A DNA stretch of 64,000 bases from Castor canadensis (lineage: Eukaryota; Chordata; Mammalia; Rodentia; Castoridae), in the NCBI RefSeq assembly GCF_047511655.1, contig NC_133386.1, positions 179,511,146-179,575,145 of the forward strand, given 5' to 3'. A program made the translations under genes and the position numbers. Below the pieces are notes generated by a model that searched no databases, was not told the DNA's origin, and saw nothing but the letters and a program-made list of their open reading frames with translations. Within the stretch, counting starts at the first letter, position 1; every line of letters starts with the position of its first letter. Below are positions 11,603-21,933 of the stretch, piece by piece.

Positions 11603-12022
11603 TGTTAGTTACACCTTCATCTCTGTGACAAATTAGAGAAACAATTTAAAGAAGGAGAGATTTATTTTGGCTCACAATTTCAGAGGTTTTTGGTCCAAGG
11701 TTGACTGGCTTCATTGCTTTGGGCCTATGGAAAGACTGAACATCACGGTAGACAGGAAGCAGAAAAAAAGAAGAAGGGATGAGAGACAAGGTATTTTTCA
11801 AGGGCACACCCCCAATGACCTACTTCCTCCAACTACACCCCACCTCCTAGTTTCCACCAGCTTCCAATAATGCCATTAAATTATGAACCCATCAGTGGAT
11901 TAATCCATTGATTGAGTCAGAGCCCTTATGACACCATCACCTCTCTAGGCACCATCTCTGAACACAGCTCAACTGAGGATCAAGCCTTCAACATATGACC
12001 TTTTTGGGGGTCAAACCATACC
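11603..12022 (-). mobile_element. Second MaLR-type LTR, reverse, 24 bp downstream
   Basis: Begins 'gtgttagttacaccttcatc', has 'agatttattttggctcacaa' and 'ttgctttgggcctatgga', and ends near 'tcaacatatgacc'. It is related to but clearly diverged from the copy at 11203-11578, so the two may be separate insertions and not one proviral pair. Confidence 0.6.
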
Positions 12023-12784
12023 ACTAGCCAATGAAATACAAGAGGTGTATTCACCTTTCACTTCCAGGTGAAATGCTAAGTGACCACTTCTCAACACTCA
12101 CCCTGCTGAGGTGATTTTGACAGCCCTAGTATAGAGAGTACAATACTGAGCTATCACATGTGGGGTGGCTGCCTTCAAAAGTCACTCAAACCCATAAGAG
12201 ATTTTGTAGGCAGGAAACAAACTTTTCTTGTTTCAAGGCACTGAGATTTTAGGAGACACCTGTTACTATAACAGAACAAAATCCAGTCTGCTGATATCAG
12301 GACAGCATCTCTGATCTGCTCTTTGTCAGAGAACAAGATTTTAGACATGTTCAAGCAAGGAAAAGTAAGCTAAGTATCTATGTGTGAGATAAGAAAAAAC
12401 TAGTAAGCGCCAGAGAAAGAGATAAAGGGAAGAAAGCAAAAGAGAAATCAACCTGATAATGGATGTCTGCATGCTAATATGACCCTACTGTGATCTCTTC
12501 AAATCTCCAGTAAAGTGGACTTTAAACATTTATGAATGCTTAGTAAGAAAGGAGTTGTTTTTATCATTAAGATGTTTTTGTTTATTTTTTTCATTTGTTT
12601 GCTTGTGGGACTTTTGGAGGAAGGAGGTAGGAGTCAGTGAAGCAGCTGAGTTTCAAGACACAGGCTGACACAGAGAGACTAGATACAGATCATGCTGCCA
12701 CTCACAGGAGCTGGTAGCAGAGGGGGCCAAAAAGTAACAAAGCCCTTGGGAATTTATAGGACTTACCACCACAACAGCAACAGC

Positions 12785-12925
12785 TGACACCTGTGAAGTG
12801 CTTTCTACGTACCAGGCAATAATCCATTAGGAACCATTTAATCCTCTTAACACAACTTTTAAGTTAGGTACTACTAGTATCTGCATTTTACAGATAAGGA
12901 AACTGAGGCACTGGGAAGTTAAATG
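12785..12925 (-). mobile_element. MIR SINE, reverse
   Basis: 'ttacagataaggaaactgag' and 'taatcctcttaacacaactt' are the reverse complement of the MIR core. Confidence 0.65.
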
Positions 12926-12954
12926 TCTTGGAAAAATGAATAGCTCTTCTTTCT

Positions 12955-13140
12955 TGAACCCTCTCCAAATAACTGGCTCCCTTTTGTTATTTAGGACTTA
13001 ATGCAAATGTTTTGTTTTCAGAAAAACCTTGTCCAGGCTCTATATCCACTTTTTTGCCCTTCTCTGTCATAGCACCTTGCACACTTGATGACAACTTTCT
13101 TTTTAATTTATGTGTCGCTTTCTTTCCCTATGCTCCAGAA
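12955..13140 (+). mobile_element. LINE2 (L2) fragment
   Basis: The stretch '...tgtcatagcaccttgcacac' and 'tttaatttatgtgtc' resembles the 3' end of L2 elements. Low-identity remnant. Confidence 0.45.
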
Positions 13141-13643
13141 CCACAGATATAACATTTGCCATGCCCCATCAGTTCCTACCGCACCCATGAATGAATGGAT
13201 ATGACATGGAGAATGAACTGGAGGTAACAGTTGTTGAACCAGTTAAGAAGGAAATCAGAATGAACACTTTCAACTGCCAATAACAAACTACCTGATTACA
13301 ATAACAGTTAATAATAGGATATTTTCCCCTTTTCATATAACAAAGAGTCCAGCATGGGCCCTTCTAAGACTGTTTGATAAAGTCCATCAGAGTCTCGGTG
13401 AGACTATTTGTCTTCCATCCATGATCACAACATGGCTCCCACAGGTCCACACACTGTACTTGCAGTAAGGGGCAGTAACAGGGACACTCTGCCACATAGG
13501 AAAGTGGCCACCACACACAACCAACAGTGCTGGCCACAGGAGACTATGCAGGGAGAGACAAGGATGCTCTCAACACCATATTTCTGTCTCCTCCAGAAAC
13601 AGTGAACTGAAATACATAGAGTAGCTGCCAAAAAAATGTTGAC

Positions 13644-13732
13644 TAAAGGCTGGAGGTGTGGCTCAAGTGGTGGAGTGCCTGTCTAGCAACTGTGAGGCCC
13701 TGAGTTCAAATCCCAGCCCTGCAAAAAAAAAG
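13644..13732 (+). mobile_element. ID-like SINE monomer
   Basis: tRNA-like half only: 'ggctggaggtgtggctcaag' to 'gttcaaatcccagccctgc' with an A tail, and no B1 half upstream. A and B boxes of a Pol III promoter are recognisable. Confidence 0.85.
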
Positions 13733-13805
13733 TAAGATTGACTAACTATATAAATCAGAGCTCTGAGGAGAAAGGAATTCTTTATTTCAGATAAGAAAGT
13801 CTTCT

Positions 13806-14000
13806 TTTTTTGTGGCACTGGGCCTTGAACTCAGGGCCTTCCCCTTGAGCCACTCTACCAGCCCTTTTTTGTGAAGGGTTTTTCAAGTCAGGGTCTCACT
13901 CTTTGGAGCTATTTGCCTGGGCTGGCTTCAAACAGCAATCCTCATGATCTCTGCCTCCTGAATAGCTAGGATTACAAGCATGAGCCACCAGCACCAGGCC
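13806..14000 (-). mobile_element. Dimeric B1+ID SINE, reverse, with perfect target-site duplication
   Basis: The reversed ID half (13810-13865) is followed by a complete reversed B1 half. The element is flanked by a perfect 14-bp direct repeat 'taagaaagtcttct' at 13792-13805 and 14001-14014, proving insertion as a unit by retrotransposition and suggesting a recent event. Confidence 0.95.
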
Positions 14001-14216
14001 TAAGAAAGTCTTCTCTTAATAACCCTCTGACTGGGCTAGAAAGTAGTAAAACCTTTCTAAAGAATAATTTCACAGCATAACCCAACAGCCTTGAAAATTG
14101 TGCATATCTCTTCTAAGTAATTCCATGTGTAGTAATCTTCAAAAAAGATAATCAGAGATGTGATCAAAAATGTCTACCAAGCACAGTTCATAGTTGTGAA
14201 ATACAGTGTAAATGTC

Positions 14217-14290
14217 TAACAACAGATGATTTATTAATAACTAACAGATGATTTATTAATAACTAACAGATTAATAACAACAGATGAGTT
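14217..14290. repeat. Short tandem repeat of a 22-24-bp unit
   Basis: The unit 'aacagatgatttattaataa' occurs twice in full and again in a partial, shuffled form ('aacagattaataac', 'aacagatgagttatt'). Local expansion within the L1 fragment. Confidence 0.85.
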
Positions 14291-14346
14291 ATTAGATAAA
14301 TTATAATATGACAGGGTAAAATGCAACTATTTAAAAATCATTTTAA

Positions 14347-14667
14347 GCAGGCGTGGTGATCCAAGCTTATAATCCTACTTCCAGGGAAGGTGGAGATCAG
14401 GAGGAGCACAGTTCCAGGCCAACTCTAGCAAAAAGTTCATGAAGACCCCATCTCAACCAATGGAAGGTGAACATGGTGATGTATACCTGTCGTTCTAGCT
14501 ATACAGAAGCATAAATAAGAGGATCACAGTGCAGGCCAGTCAGGCATAAAGCAAGACCCTGTCTCAAAAATAACCAAAGCAAAACAAGGGCTGGGAGTAT
14601 TGTTCAAGTGGGAGGGTATTGCTCTGCCTAGCAAGAGCAAGGCTCTGAGTTCAACCACTAGTGCCTC
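14347..14667 (+). mobile_element. Trimeric SINE: B1 + B1 + ID
   Basis: A first B1-like unit (14347-14460, 'gcaggcgtggtgatccaagc') is followed by a second B1-like unit (about 14465-14580, 'gaacatggtgatgtatacct' to 'accctgtctcaaaaataacc') and then an ID part ('ggctgggagtattgttcaag' to 'gttcaaccactagtgcc'). It is bounded by a near-perfect direct repeat, 'atcattttaa' at 14337-14346 and 'atcatttttaa' at 14668-14678, so all three parts moved together. Confidence 0.85.
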
Positions 14668-15291
14668 ATCATTTTTAAAGAAATAGTTAATGACAGAGAA
14701 AATTTTTCTTGATTCAAATGAAAAAAAAGTTGCAAAATTATCTACCCAAAATATGAATTTAAACTATTTTTATAAATTATAATTTGTATTTTTAAGTACA
14801 AATAGGAAGTTTTTCATCAAATATTCCAGTGTTAACAGTGATTGTCTCTGAACATAGCATAGTGGATTTTTATTTCCTTCTTGTCCTTTTCTTAGTTCAA
14901 ATTTTCTTCAGTGAACATGAGTTACATTTCTAATTAAAAGAAATGTGAACAATGTTTGACACTAGTTTACCATCTCTTTGTCATTTGCAAATAAATTCTG
15001 GAGTCTTGCCTGCTTCTCTTCTCTTGGACAAAATTAAATTAACACTGCCTTGTATCCCTTTGCACATAGTAGGCATTTGCTGTCTCTTTTGATTAGTAAG
15101 TTGAGAAAGTGAGGGAATGAATCCACATAGAACCTACTTATTCTCCGTGAAAGAAAAGCAAATACAGGAAAGAATTTTCACCAGCTTGAATTAGCTGCTA
15201 CACTGCAACAGAGTGGGAGAAGACACAAAGTTACAGGATCTAAGAGTGCAGGGTTTGGGAAGGAGGTTTTGCTGTTGTTGTTTGGTTGGCT

Positions 15292-15380
15292 ATTTTTTTT
15301 TTCAGCACTGGAGTTTGAACTCACTACCTCACACTTGCTAGGCAGGCATTCTTGCTACTTGAGCCACTCAGTCAGCTTGC
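15292..15380 (-). mobile_element. ID-like SINE, reverse
   Basis: Poly(T) followed by 'cagcactggagtttgaactc' and 'gctacttgagccactcagtc', the reversed ID half. Confidence 0.8.
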
Positions 15381-15387
15381 AGAGAGC

Positions 15388-15660
15388 ACAGGTTTTAAGT
15401 CAGGTGAATTTTGGTTCAAATCCCATCTCCATCATTAATCAAGCTAAGTAACCATAGGCAACTTCTATGACTTCGTGAACTCTCTGTTATGATACAGAAT
15501 TAAATTCACACCTCACAAGCCTGGAGGGAGAGAGGGCGATCTCACATGGAAAGCACTTTACTTGGCGTGCATGGCACAACGAAACACTCGGTGTGTGTTA
15601 GTTCTCACTTGTGTGGTTGTCGTAACCTTATTAATAGTAGCAGTTGCTACATCATCTCAG
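15388..15660 (+). mobile_element. MIR SINE
   Basis: Follows MIR almost end to end: 'ttggttcaaatcccatctcc', then 'ggaaagcactttacttggcg' and 'aaacactcggtgtgtgttag'. An open frame of about 100 codons with a hydrophobic stretch starts inside its 3' end, so that frame is repeat-derived and not a gene. Confidence 0.7.
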
Positions 15661-16943
15661 ATGTTCTCCCTCCCTCCTTCCAGTGCTCTCTACCCCGAAG
15701 ACCCTAAAGGTGGTAAGTGTTCCAAGCTAAGAAGGTGGGATAACACCAATCTCCACTGTACCTTTGTCACTGTTATTTTACAAACAGGTCAGTGTCTTGA
15801 TGGTCAAGAATGGACATGTTTAAAGCTTACATCACAAAAAAAGGACCATGATTATGAAACACATTGCACTGTATAGGTACAGAATGTTCTGCAGAAGGTG
15901 CCTTAATTCAGACACACAAAATGAACCTTATTTGCCTTACAGAGGAATTCTCAGTTATTCCTTAAGTTTTGCAAACTCTCCAGTTGGTTAAGAAATCTAG
16001 AGCAAATTCCCAGAGCTTTGAGCTCTTTAGAAAATGAAGTGGCTCTACAAAAGTTAAGGATTTTTTTTTTCAAAGCATAAAGTAAGTAATGCCAACTGTC
16101 AACTACTTAAACATAGGCCAAATTTCCTCCAGATGAAACAACTTGGTCATCCTCAAAGTGCCTCTCATCTGTGTCTTCACAATGTGTTACTGCAGACATT
16201 ACTCTTGTCTGCAGACAGAAAAAGAAGGCTGTTATGGTTTGTATGTGAACTGTCCCCCGACCCGACTCATGTGTCAAATGCTTGATGCCATCCCAGTGGC
16301 ACTCTTTTGGGAGGTGGTGGAAACTTTGGGATGTGGGGCCTAGCTGGAGAAAGTGGATCACTGGGAGTATGCCTTTGAAGGTTACACTTGGTCCCAACCC
16401 CTTCCTCTCTCTCTGCTTCCTATATTCCCTGAGGCCAACAGCCTCCTCTTCCACACACACTCCCACCCCCATGATGTTTTTGCCCAAGTGCACAGGGCCA
16501 AGGAAACATAGGCTGAACCTCTGAAACTGTGAGCAAAATAAATCCTTCCCCATAGAAGTTATGTATATTGGTCACAGAGATGACAAAACTAACACAGAAA
16601 ATTGGTACCTGAGAAATGGGAGAGTTGCTGTGACTAAGCCTGACTGTGCAGTTCTTAAGCCTTTGGAACTGGTTGGCAGGAAGAATTTGGAAGAATTTGG
16701 AGAAGCCATGGATGCTATAAGCAGAGATTAATAGATGATTCTGATAGGAACTCAGAAGACCAGAGTGCTGACAAAAATGTGAAGAATAGAGACTATTCTC
16801 ATAAAGTTTCAGTTGGACATGATGACAATTGGAAGTTAGACTACAGGGCATTCCTGTTACATTCTGGCAAATAATTTGTCAGCATTTTGTCTATGTCCTG
16901 AAACTCTGATGTTAAATTTATTTATTTGTTTGTTTGTTTGTTT

Positions 16944-17006
16944 ATATACTAGGGATTGAACCCAAGGCCTTGAGTTTGGTACCACTTGAGCCAAGTTCCT
17001 AGCCCC
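16944..17006 (-). mobile_element. ID-like SINE fragment, reverse
   Basis: 'actagggattgaacccaagg' and 'taccacttgagccaagttcc' are the reversed ID body. It is preceded by a (GTTT)n tract at 16921-16945 that is probably its expanded reversed tail. Inserted in the MaLR internal region. Confidence 0.7.
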
Positions 17007-17248
17007 AAATCTGAATTTAAAAGTAATGGACTAATTAACTTGGCAGAGGACATTTCGAGACATAGCATTCAGGCTGTGACATACTTATTGCTGGCTAGTT
17101 TTAGCCATGTTTATAGTGAGAATTGGAAGAAAAAGCAGACCATAAAGACTTGAAAAACTTTTAGGTTTTTCAGAAAAGTCAATGTAAATTTGGGGCTAAG
17201 GAAGCATAGTTTCTGAAGACAAAGTACTGTTTAAAAAGAAGCCAAAAG

Positions 17249-17450
17249 GCCAGGAGTAGTGGCACACACAAGTAATCCCAGCTACTTGGAAGCCATTGGT
17301 AGGAGGATTAAAATCAGTTCTAAGGCTGGCCCCGGGGGGAAAAAGGACCTAAAAAATAACTATAGCAAAAGAGGGCTGGGAGCATGGCTCAAGTGCTAGA
17401 ACACCTGCTTAGCAAATATGAGGCCCTGAATTCAAACCCCAGTAGGACAA
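17249..17450 (+). mobile_element. Dimeric B1+ID SINE within MaLR
   Basis: B1 half 'ggccaggagtagtggcacac' and ID half 'ggctgggagcatggctcaag' to 'attcaaaccccagtagg'. The MaLR internal sequence continues on both sides, so the SINE is the younger element. Confidence 0.82.
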
Positions 17451-18550
17451 TGGCAATGATGCCTTGGGGGCATCTCGGGAATTGACTGGACCCCACCCAT
17501 TGAAGGCTCAAGAATATAAAAGATTAAAATTATTTGAAAAACTTTCTCCTAAGAAGAGAAGGCCTCCAAGTCACTCTGTTTGCCCAGGGTTGCCTAGCTA
17601 GTTGTTTCCTCAGAATTCATTTTACCATATTCAGCTGCCCAGGTACTCAAAAGCTACTACTATCGCCATGGTCCAAGAAGACCTTGCTGCCGCTCAAGCT
17701 GGTGGCAGAACTTAGCATTGTCCATGTCATGCTGGTTTTATAGGCATGCAGAATGGAAGCTACAGAGGCTTCCACCCTGATTTCAAAGGAAAGCCTGCAA
17801 AGTGTGGCAAGGTCAGAATCTTCACAGGTAGCCCCTGAGAGAGCAATGTGTCAGGCCTTAAAAGTGAAACTGAAGTTAGGATAGAAACTCTAGGAAGGTG
17901 AAGATGCCAGGAATGCAGAATATCTGCTGAGGAAAACCTCAGCAATAAGTGGAATCACATGAGACCTGTAGAAAACAGTCTCAAGAATGAGAGGAAGAAT
18001 AAAGGAGAATAATGGAGGATGCGAATTCAAGTATAATGTATTTTAAGAAGTTGTATAAATGTCACAATGTGCCCCCTGTATAATAATATGATAATTTAAA
18101 AATGGGGAAAAAATTAAGCGGAATCAGTCCAAGAGAAAGGCCACGTGAGTTGTAAGTCAGAAGACCGTAAGGGCAGAGCTGTGCAAGCCCCTTGGAGCAG
18201 ACATCGTGCCACAGGGTGCCCTGGATGCCAGACGAGGAGCCATAGGATTTAGTATTTACCTTCTTGGGGCTTGGTCTTGATTTACAACCACCCTCCCTTG
18301 CTATTCTACTACTCCTCCACTGCTGGGACCAAGCATTCAATATATGAACCTATGTTCAAACTATAACATTGCACCTCTGGCCACGAAAGTCTCATGGCCC
18401 TCTTATAATGCAAAATATGTGGTCATATAAAATTATAATTGGGGTGAAACTGGTCATGGTGGCAGACGTCAGTAATCAACAAGGCGAAGAGGATGAGGCA
18501 GGAGTATCAGAAGAAAAATAATAATAATAGTTGGGGTGGAAAAAAAGTGT

Positions 18551-18990
18551 ATCACATGCTGATATCATAGCTGTCATGACATCGTAGTGGGGCATATTAT
18601 TCATGGGACCATGGTGATGCTTGTGTAAACAAAGCTACTGCACTGCCAGTTGTACAGAAGTATAGCACAATTGTGTACAGTATGTAATCCCTCATAATAG
18701 TAATAGCCAGCTCATACTCATTCATGTTTTCTCTATTCTGTATTATTTTTATTTTTATTGTTATTTTTGAGTATACTTCTTCTATACATAAAAAGCTAAA
18801 AATTAACCATAAAATAGTTATACCAGAAACAGTCTCATACATACCTTGATTACATCAAAAAGCTGTGTCAAGTAATTGATCTATGCCGTCCATGGCTTTG
18901 TAAGTACACACTATAATGCGGTACAATGACAAATCATTCCAACTACACATTTCTCAGAATGGATCCCCATTGTTAAGCAATGCACACACA
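18551..18990 (+). mobile_element. Tigger-like (TcMar) DNA transposon remnant
   Basis: 'atggtgatgcttgtgtaaac', 'agctactgcactgccagttg' and the far end 'acatttctcagaatggatcc' with 'attgttaagcaatgca' match the two ends of a mammalian Tigger-type element I know, with the middle deleted. No transposase frame remains. Confidence 0.5.
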
Positions 18991-19229
18991 CATCCCATTG
19001 GTTCTGTTTCTCTGAAGAATCTTGACTAATACAAGTCCATTGTGATCTCAGGGACAGCAAATCAGCATTGGTTATCATCTTCCCAACAATGGGACAAAGA
19101 GTCTGAACTTTCACTTGTAAGAGGAAGAAAAAACACCTCTTTATAGGCTATTTTGAAAATCTCTTACTGATCACATAAGCAGTACAACCAGAATCAGGTG
19201 TGTTTGAACCCCAGGCATCTGTTTTAACT

Positions 19230-19660
19230 CTTTATAGTGGGTTGAATGGTCCTCAAAAAGATAAGTCCACTTCCTAATCCCCAAAACCTGTGACCTGTGA
19301 ATTTTTTTGGAAAAAGTCTTTGTAGATATAATTAAGTAAAGGATTTTGAGATGAGATCATCCTTAATGATCATGGTGAGTACTGAATCCTATGACAGGTA
19401 TCCTTATAAGAAACATACAGCAGAGATTTGGCAGACATGGGAGAAGGCCATGTAAAGTCAGAAGCAAAGGAAAGCTGACAGCCACTAGAATCTGGATGAA
19501 GCCAGAAGTAGTCTTCCTTAGAACTTTTAGAAAGACCATGGTCCTGTCAACATACTTTTGCACTGTGAGAACAGAAGTTTCTCTCCAAAACTGGGAGAAC
19601 ATAAAATAGTTTTAAGATTATGGTAGCTACTGGGCACTAATACACTCTAGTTTCCAGTAT
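19230..19660 (+). mobile_element. MLT1-type MaLR LTR
   Basis: 'gtgggttgaatggtcctcaa', 'gtctttgtagatataattaa', 'ttttgagatgagatcatcct' and 'ggtatccttataagaaacat' are collinear with MLT1 LTRs. Open frames on both strands here have no support. Confidence 0.75.
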
Positions 19661-19964
19661 TTGAGATACAATCACAGGGAACAAACTGACCTTCAGAGAG
19701 CAACTCCTAATCACCACTGATCTTCATTCTTGAAATATAAATTAATAAGATCTTAAAATGGTACAAGGGAAGAGAACTGACCTTGACTAAGCATTTGTAC
19801 TGTCTGTCCCAGGTACTTATCTCTATAGTTTCATTCACTAGTGTGTATATAATGTTCCCCTGGCAAGACCCAAATTGGATTATGAGGTTGGAAGTGTTTT
19901 GATAAGGAACTAGAATATTCTAGATCTGATTTAACAGAAATAAACACATTAATCAAGAGCCAGA

Positions 19965-20046
19965 TTTGGGCTGTCAGAATAGCTTGAGTGATAGAGCACC
20001 TTCCTAGCCAGCATGAAGCCCTGAGTTCAAACCCCACTCCAGAACT
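19965..20046 (+). mobile_element. ID-like SINE monomer
   Basis: 'gggctgtcagaatagcttga' to 'gagttcaaaccccactcc', the tRNA-like half without B1. Confidence 0.75.
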
Positions 20047-20049
20047 TCT

Positions 20050-20170
20050 CCTCACCAGTTCTATGACCCTGACAGGTAATCATCTTTCTTATGCCTTGGT
20101 TTTTCCACCCACAAAATGGGGATAATGCTGTTACCTACTTTACATAAGGTTGCTGTGAATTTCATGAGTC
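20050..20170 (+). mobile_element. MIR fragment
   Basis: 'ccttggtttttccacccac' then 'aaaatggggataatgctg' corresponds to the MIR core. Confidence 0.6.
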
Positions 20171-21059
20171 AAAAACATGGAGAGACAAAGCAGAAAGCAG
20201 TAACCCCATTGGTTTTAGCTGATACTGTAACACACATGTTATTAAGAACATAGCAAACACCTAGTAACTACTATTATTATCATTAGCTCAGTTAAGACCC
20301 AGCTAGACCTTAATTTGGAAATCTTTCTCTATTTTTTTTTTTTCTTTAGAGAATCATGATCTGTTTTTTCTGCTAGAATTAAAAAGGCCTCCTTGGAAGA
20401 CAGAAATTGGATTAAAATAAAACCTCTCAGAATGTAGTCTAAAGGATGATCCAGAATGCAAGGCATGTGAAGAAATGGCAGGGGAGGGTGGCACTTTAAG
20501 CCTTTCAACATATATTTAACAGAGATCTAAATAAAATTTCAAAATTACAAAATAGATTCAAAGATAGTCAAAACACTTAAAATATCACAATTTACTAGGG
20601 CAAAGGCACTGATCATTAGGGATGTGGGGAAAGGGGAAGTAAAAGGAAAATGATTTTCCTAAAAATAAAAAATAAGAAAAACAAAAACAATGCAGGAAAA
20701 TCCTATGGCCAAGAAATCAGTAGGAGTTTTTGACATAACATAGTCAGAGAAGTTCAAATTAGTTTATTTCTGGTTTACATCTAATTAGTAATTCCTAATC
20801 AGCCCATCTTGTTATCTAGTAGAGGGGTACAGGAACAACTGTAATAAAAACTAGAGAGAACTAAATGTCACAGAGGAGCAGTGAAAGGGAAGAGATGTTC
20901 TCTGCAAGTTTCTCAGGAAAGTGCTAAGCCAGTTGACAGCCCTGATCTCTTCTAGACAATGTAAAATGATGGACAGCAAAGCCATCCACCATTATCAGTC
21001 ACATACCACAGTGTTGGTATCTGAGCCTTTTTAATGGCTGACTCTGCTGTATATTGAAT

Positions 21060-21225
21060 TTATTGCTTTCCTTTTGTTAACCAAGTACATTTTCTCATGT
21101 CTTTTATTTATTGTTTCTCTCTCTTCTACCAGAACATAAGGTTCATGCCTACTTAGTTTGGTTACATTCTAAAACAGCGCCTGGCTCAAACAGATGCTCA
21201 ATAAATACTTGATGAATAATGAACC
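21060..21225 (+). mobile_element. LINE2 3' end
   Basis: 'tctaccagaacataaggttc' followed by 'cgcctggctcaaacagatgc' and 'tcaataaatacttgatgaat' is the typical L2 3' terminus. Confidence 0.65.
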
Positions 21226-21308
21226 AAAATACAATCTCTACCCAAGCACTCAGCTTGATAGAATGGAATCCATATGGTTCTCAAACCTATCTACTGTCAG
21301 AGGACAAT

Positions 21309-21690
21309 ATCTTAGTCCCTTGTGCTGCTATAACAAAAATACCTGAGACTGAGTAACTGAAAAACAATTTAAATTTCCTTCTTATAATTATGAAGACTAG
21401 AAAGTCCAAGATCAAGGTCAGTGTACGTGAGGGTTGCTCTTTCTGTTTCAAGATGGTGCCTTGTTGCTGTGTCCTCCAGAGGGCACAAACACTGTATCCT
21501 GAAATGGCAAGGGGTAGAAGGGCACTGGGTGAAACTTCTTTTATAAGGTCCTTAATTTCATTCACAAGAAAAGAGTTCTGAAGACCTAGTTACCTTCCAA
21601 AGGCCTACCTCTTAATATATTGCATTGGAAATTAAGTTTCAGTATGAACTTTGGAGAGGACACAAACATTTAAACCCTAGCATATATGCT
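21309..21690 (-). mobile_element. MaLR-type LTR, reverse
   Basis: 'cttagtcccttgtgctgcta', 'gaaagtccaagatcaaggtc', 'aggcctacctcttaatat' and 'ggacacaaacatttaaaccc' follow the reversed MaLR consensus. Confidence 0.65.
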
Positions 21691-21933
21691 AGCAACTCAT
21701 CCCAAAAAGGATGAAGACTCACCTCACCTCCTCGTTCTCTGGCTATTGCCAGAGAACTGTCCTTTTCCATCTGTACAGATGAGCCCCTGACAGCTTTGGA
21801 TGACCTTGCTTTCCCGATCTTAACTCATTGGCCCAGAACAGACATGTTATCTAAGCTCAGTCAATCCAATTCTTTTTTCTCAGACACTTCATTTTGCCTT
21901 TGTAAGAGCATAAGGAGTTTGAAAATGATTTCT

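Larger units (their letters stand above)
14050..14945 (+). mobile_element. L1 (L1M-like) 3' end, split by a SINE
   Basis: Both flanks of the SINE at 14347-14667 read as the A/T-rich 3' end of an old mammalian L1, with '...gtgttaacagtgattgtctc' and 'ttcttcagtgaacatgagtt' near its end. No ORF2 coding sequence remains. Confidence 0.55.
16207..17960 (+). mobile_element. MaLR proviral remnant: LTR plus non-coding internal region
   Basis: The LTR (about 16207-16600) opens 'ttatggtttgtatgtgaact' and closes 'gacaaaactaacaca'. The internal region begins 'gaaaattggtacctgagaaa', the usual start of MaLR internal sequence, and continues as recognisable MaLR internal DNA to about 17960. It is interrupted by an ID element and a dimeric SINE. 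Open frames in it are short and match no retroviral protein. A clear 3' LTR was not found. Confidence 0.7.

Noticed and set aside
15562-15876. Open frame of about 100 codons with a hydrophobic N-terminal segment, at first resembling a small membrane protein
   Set aside because: Its 5' half coincides with the 3' end of a MIR element ('aagcactttacttggcgtgc...aaacactcggtgtgtgttag'). No homolog is recognised and the frame begins within the repeat.
17534-17743. 69-codon frame that looked like a possible secreted peptide
   Set aside because: It lies in the MaLR internal region between SINEs, with no known homolog.
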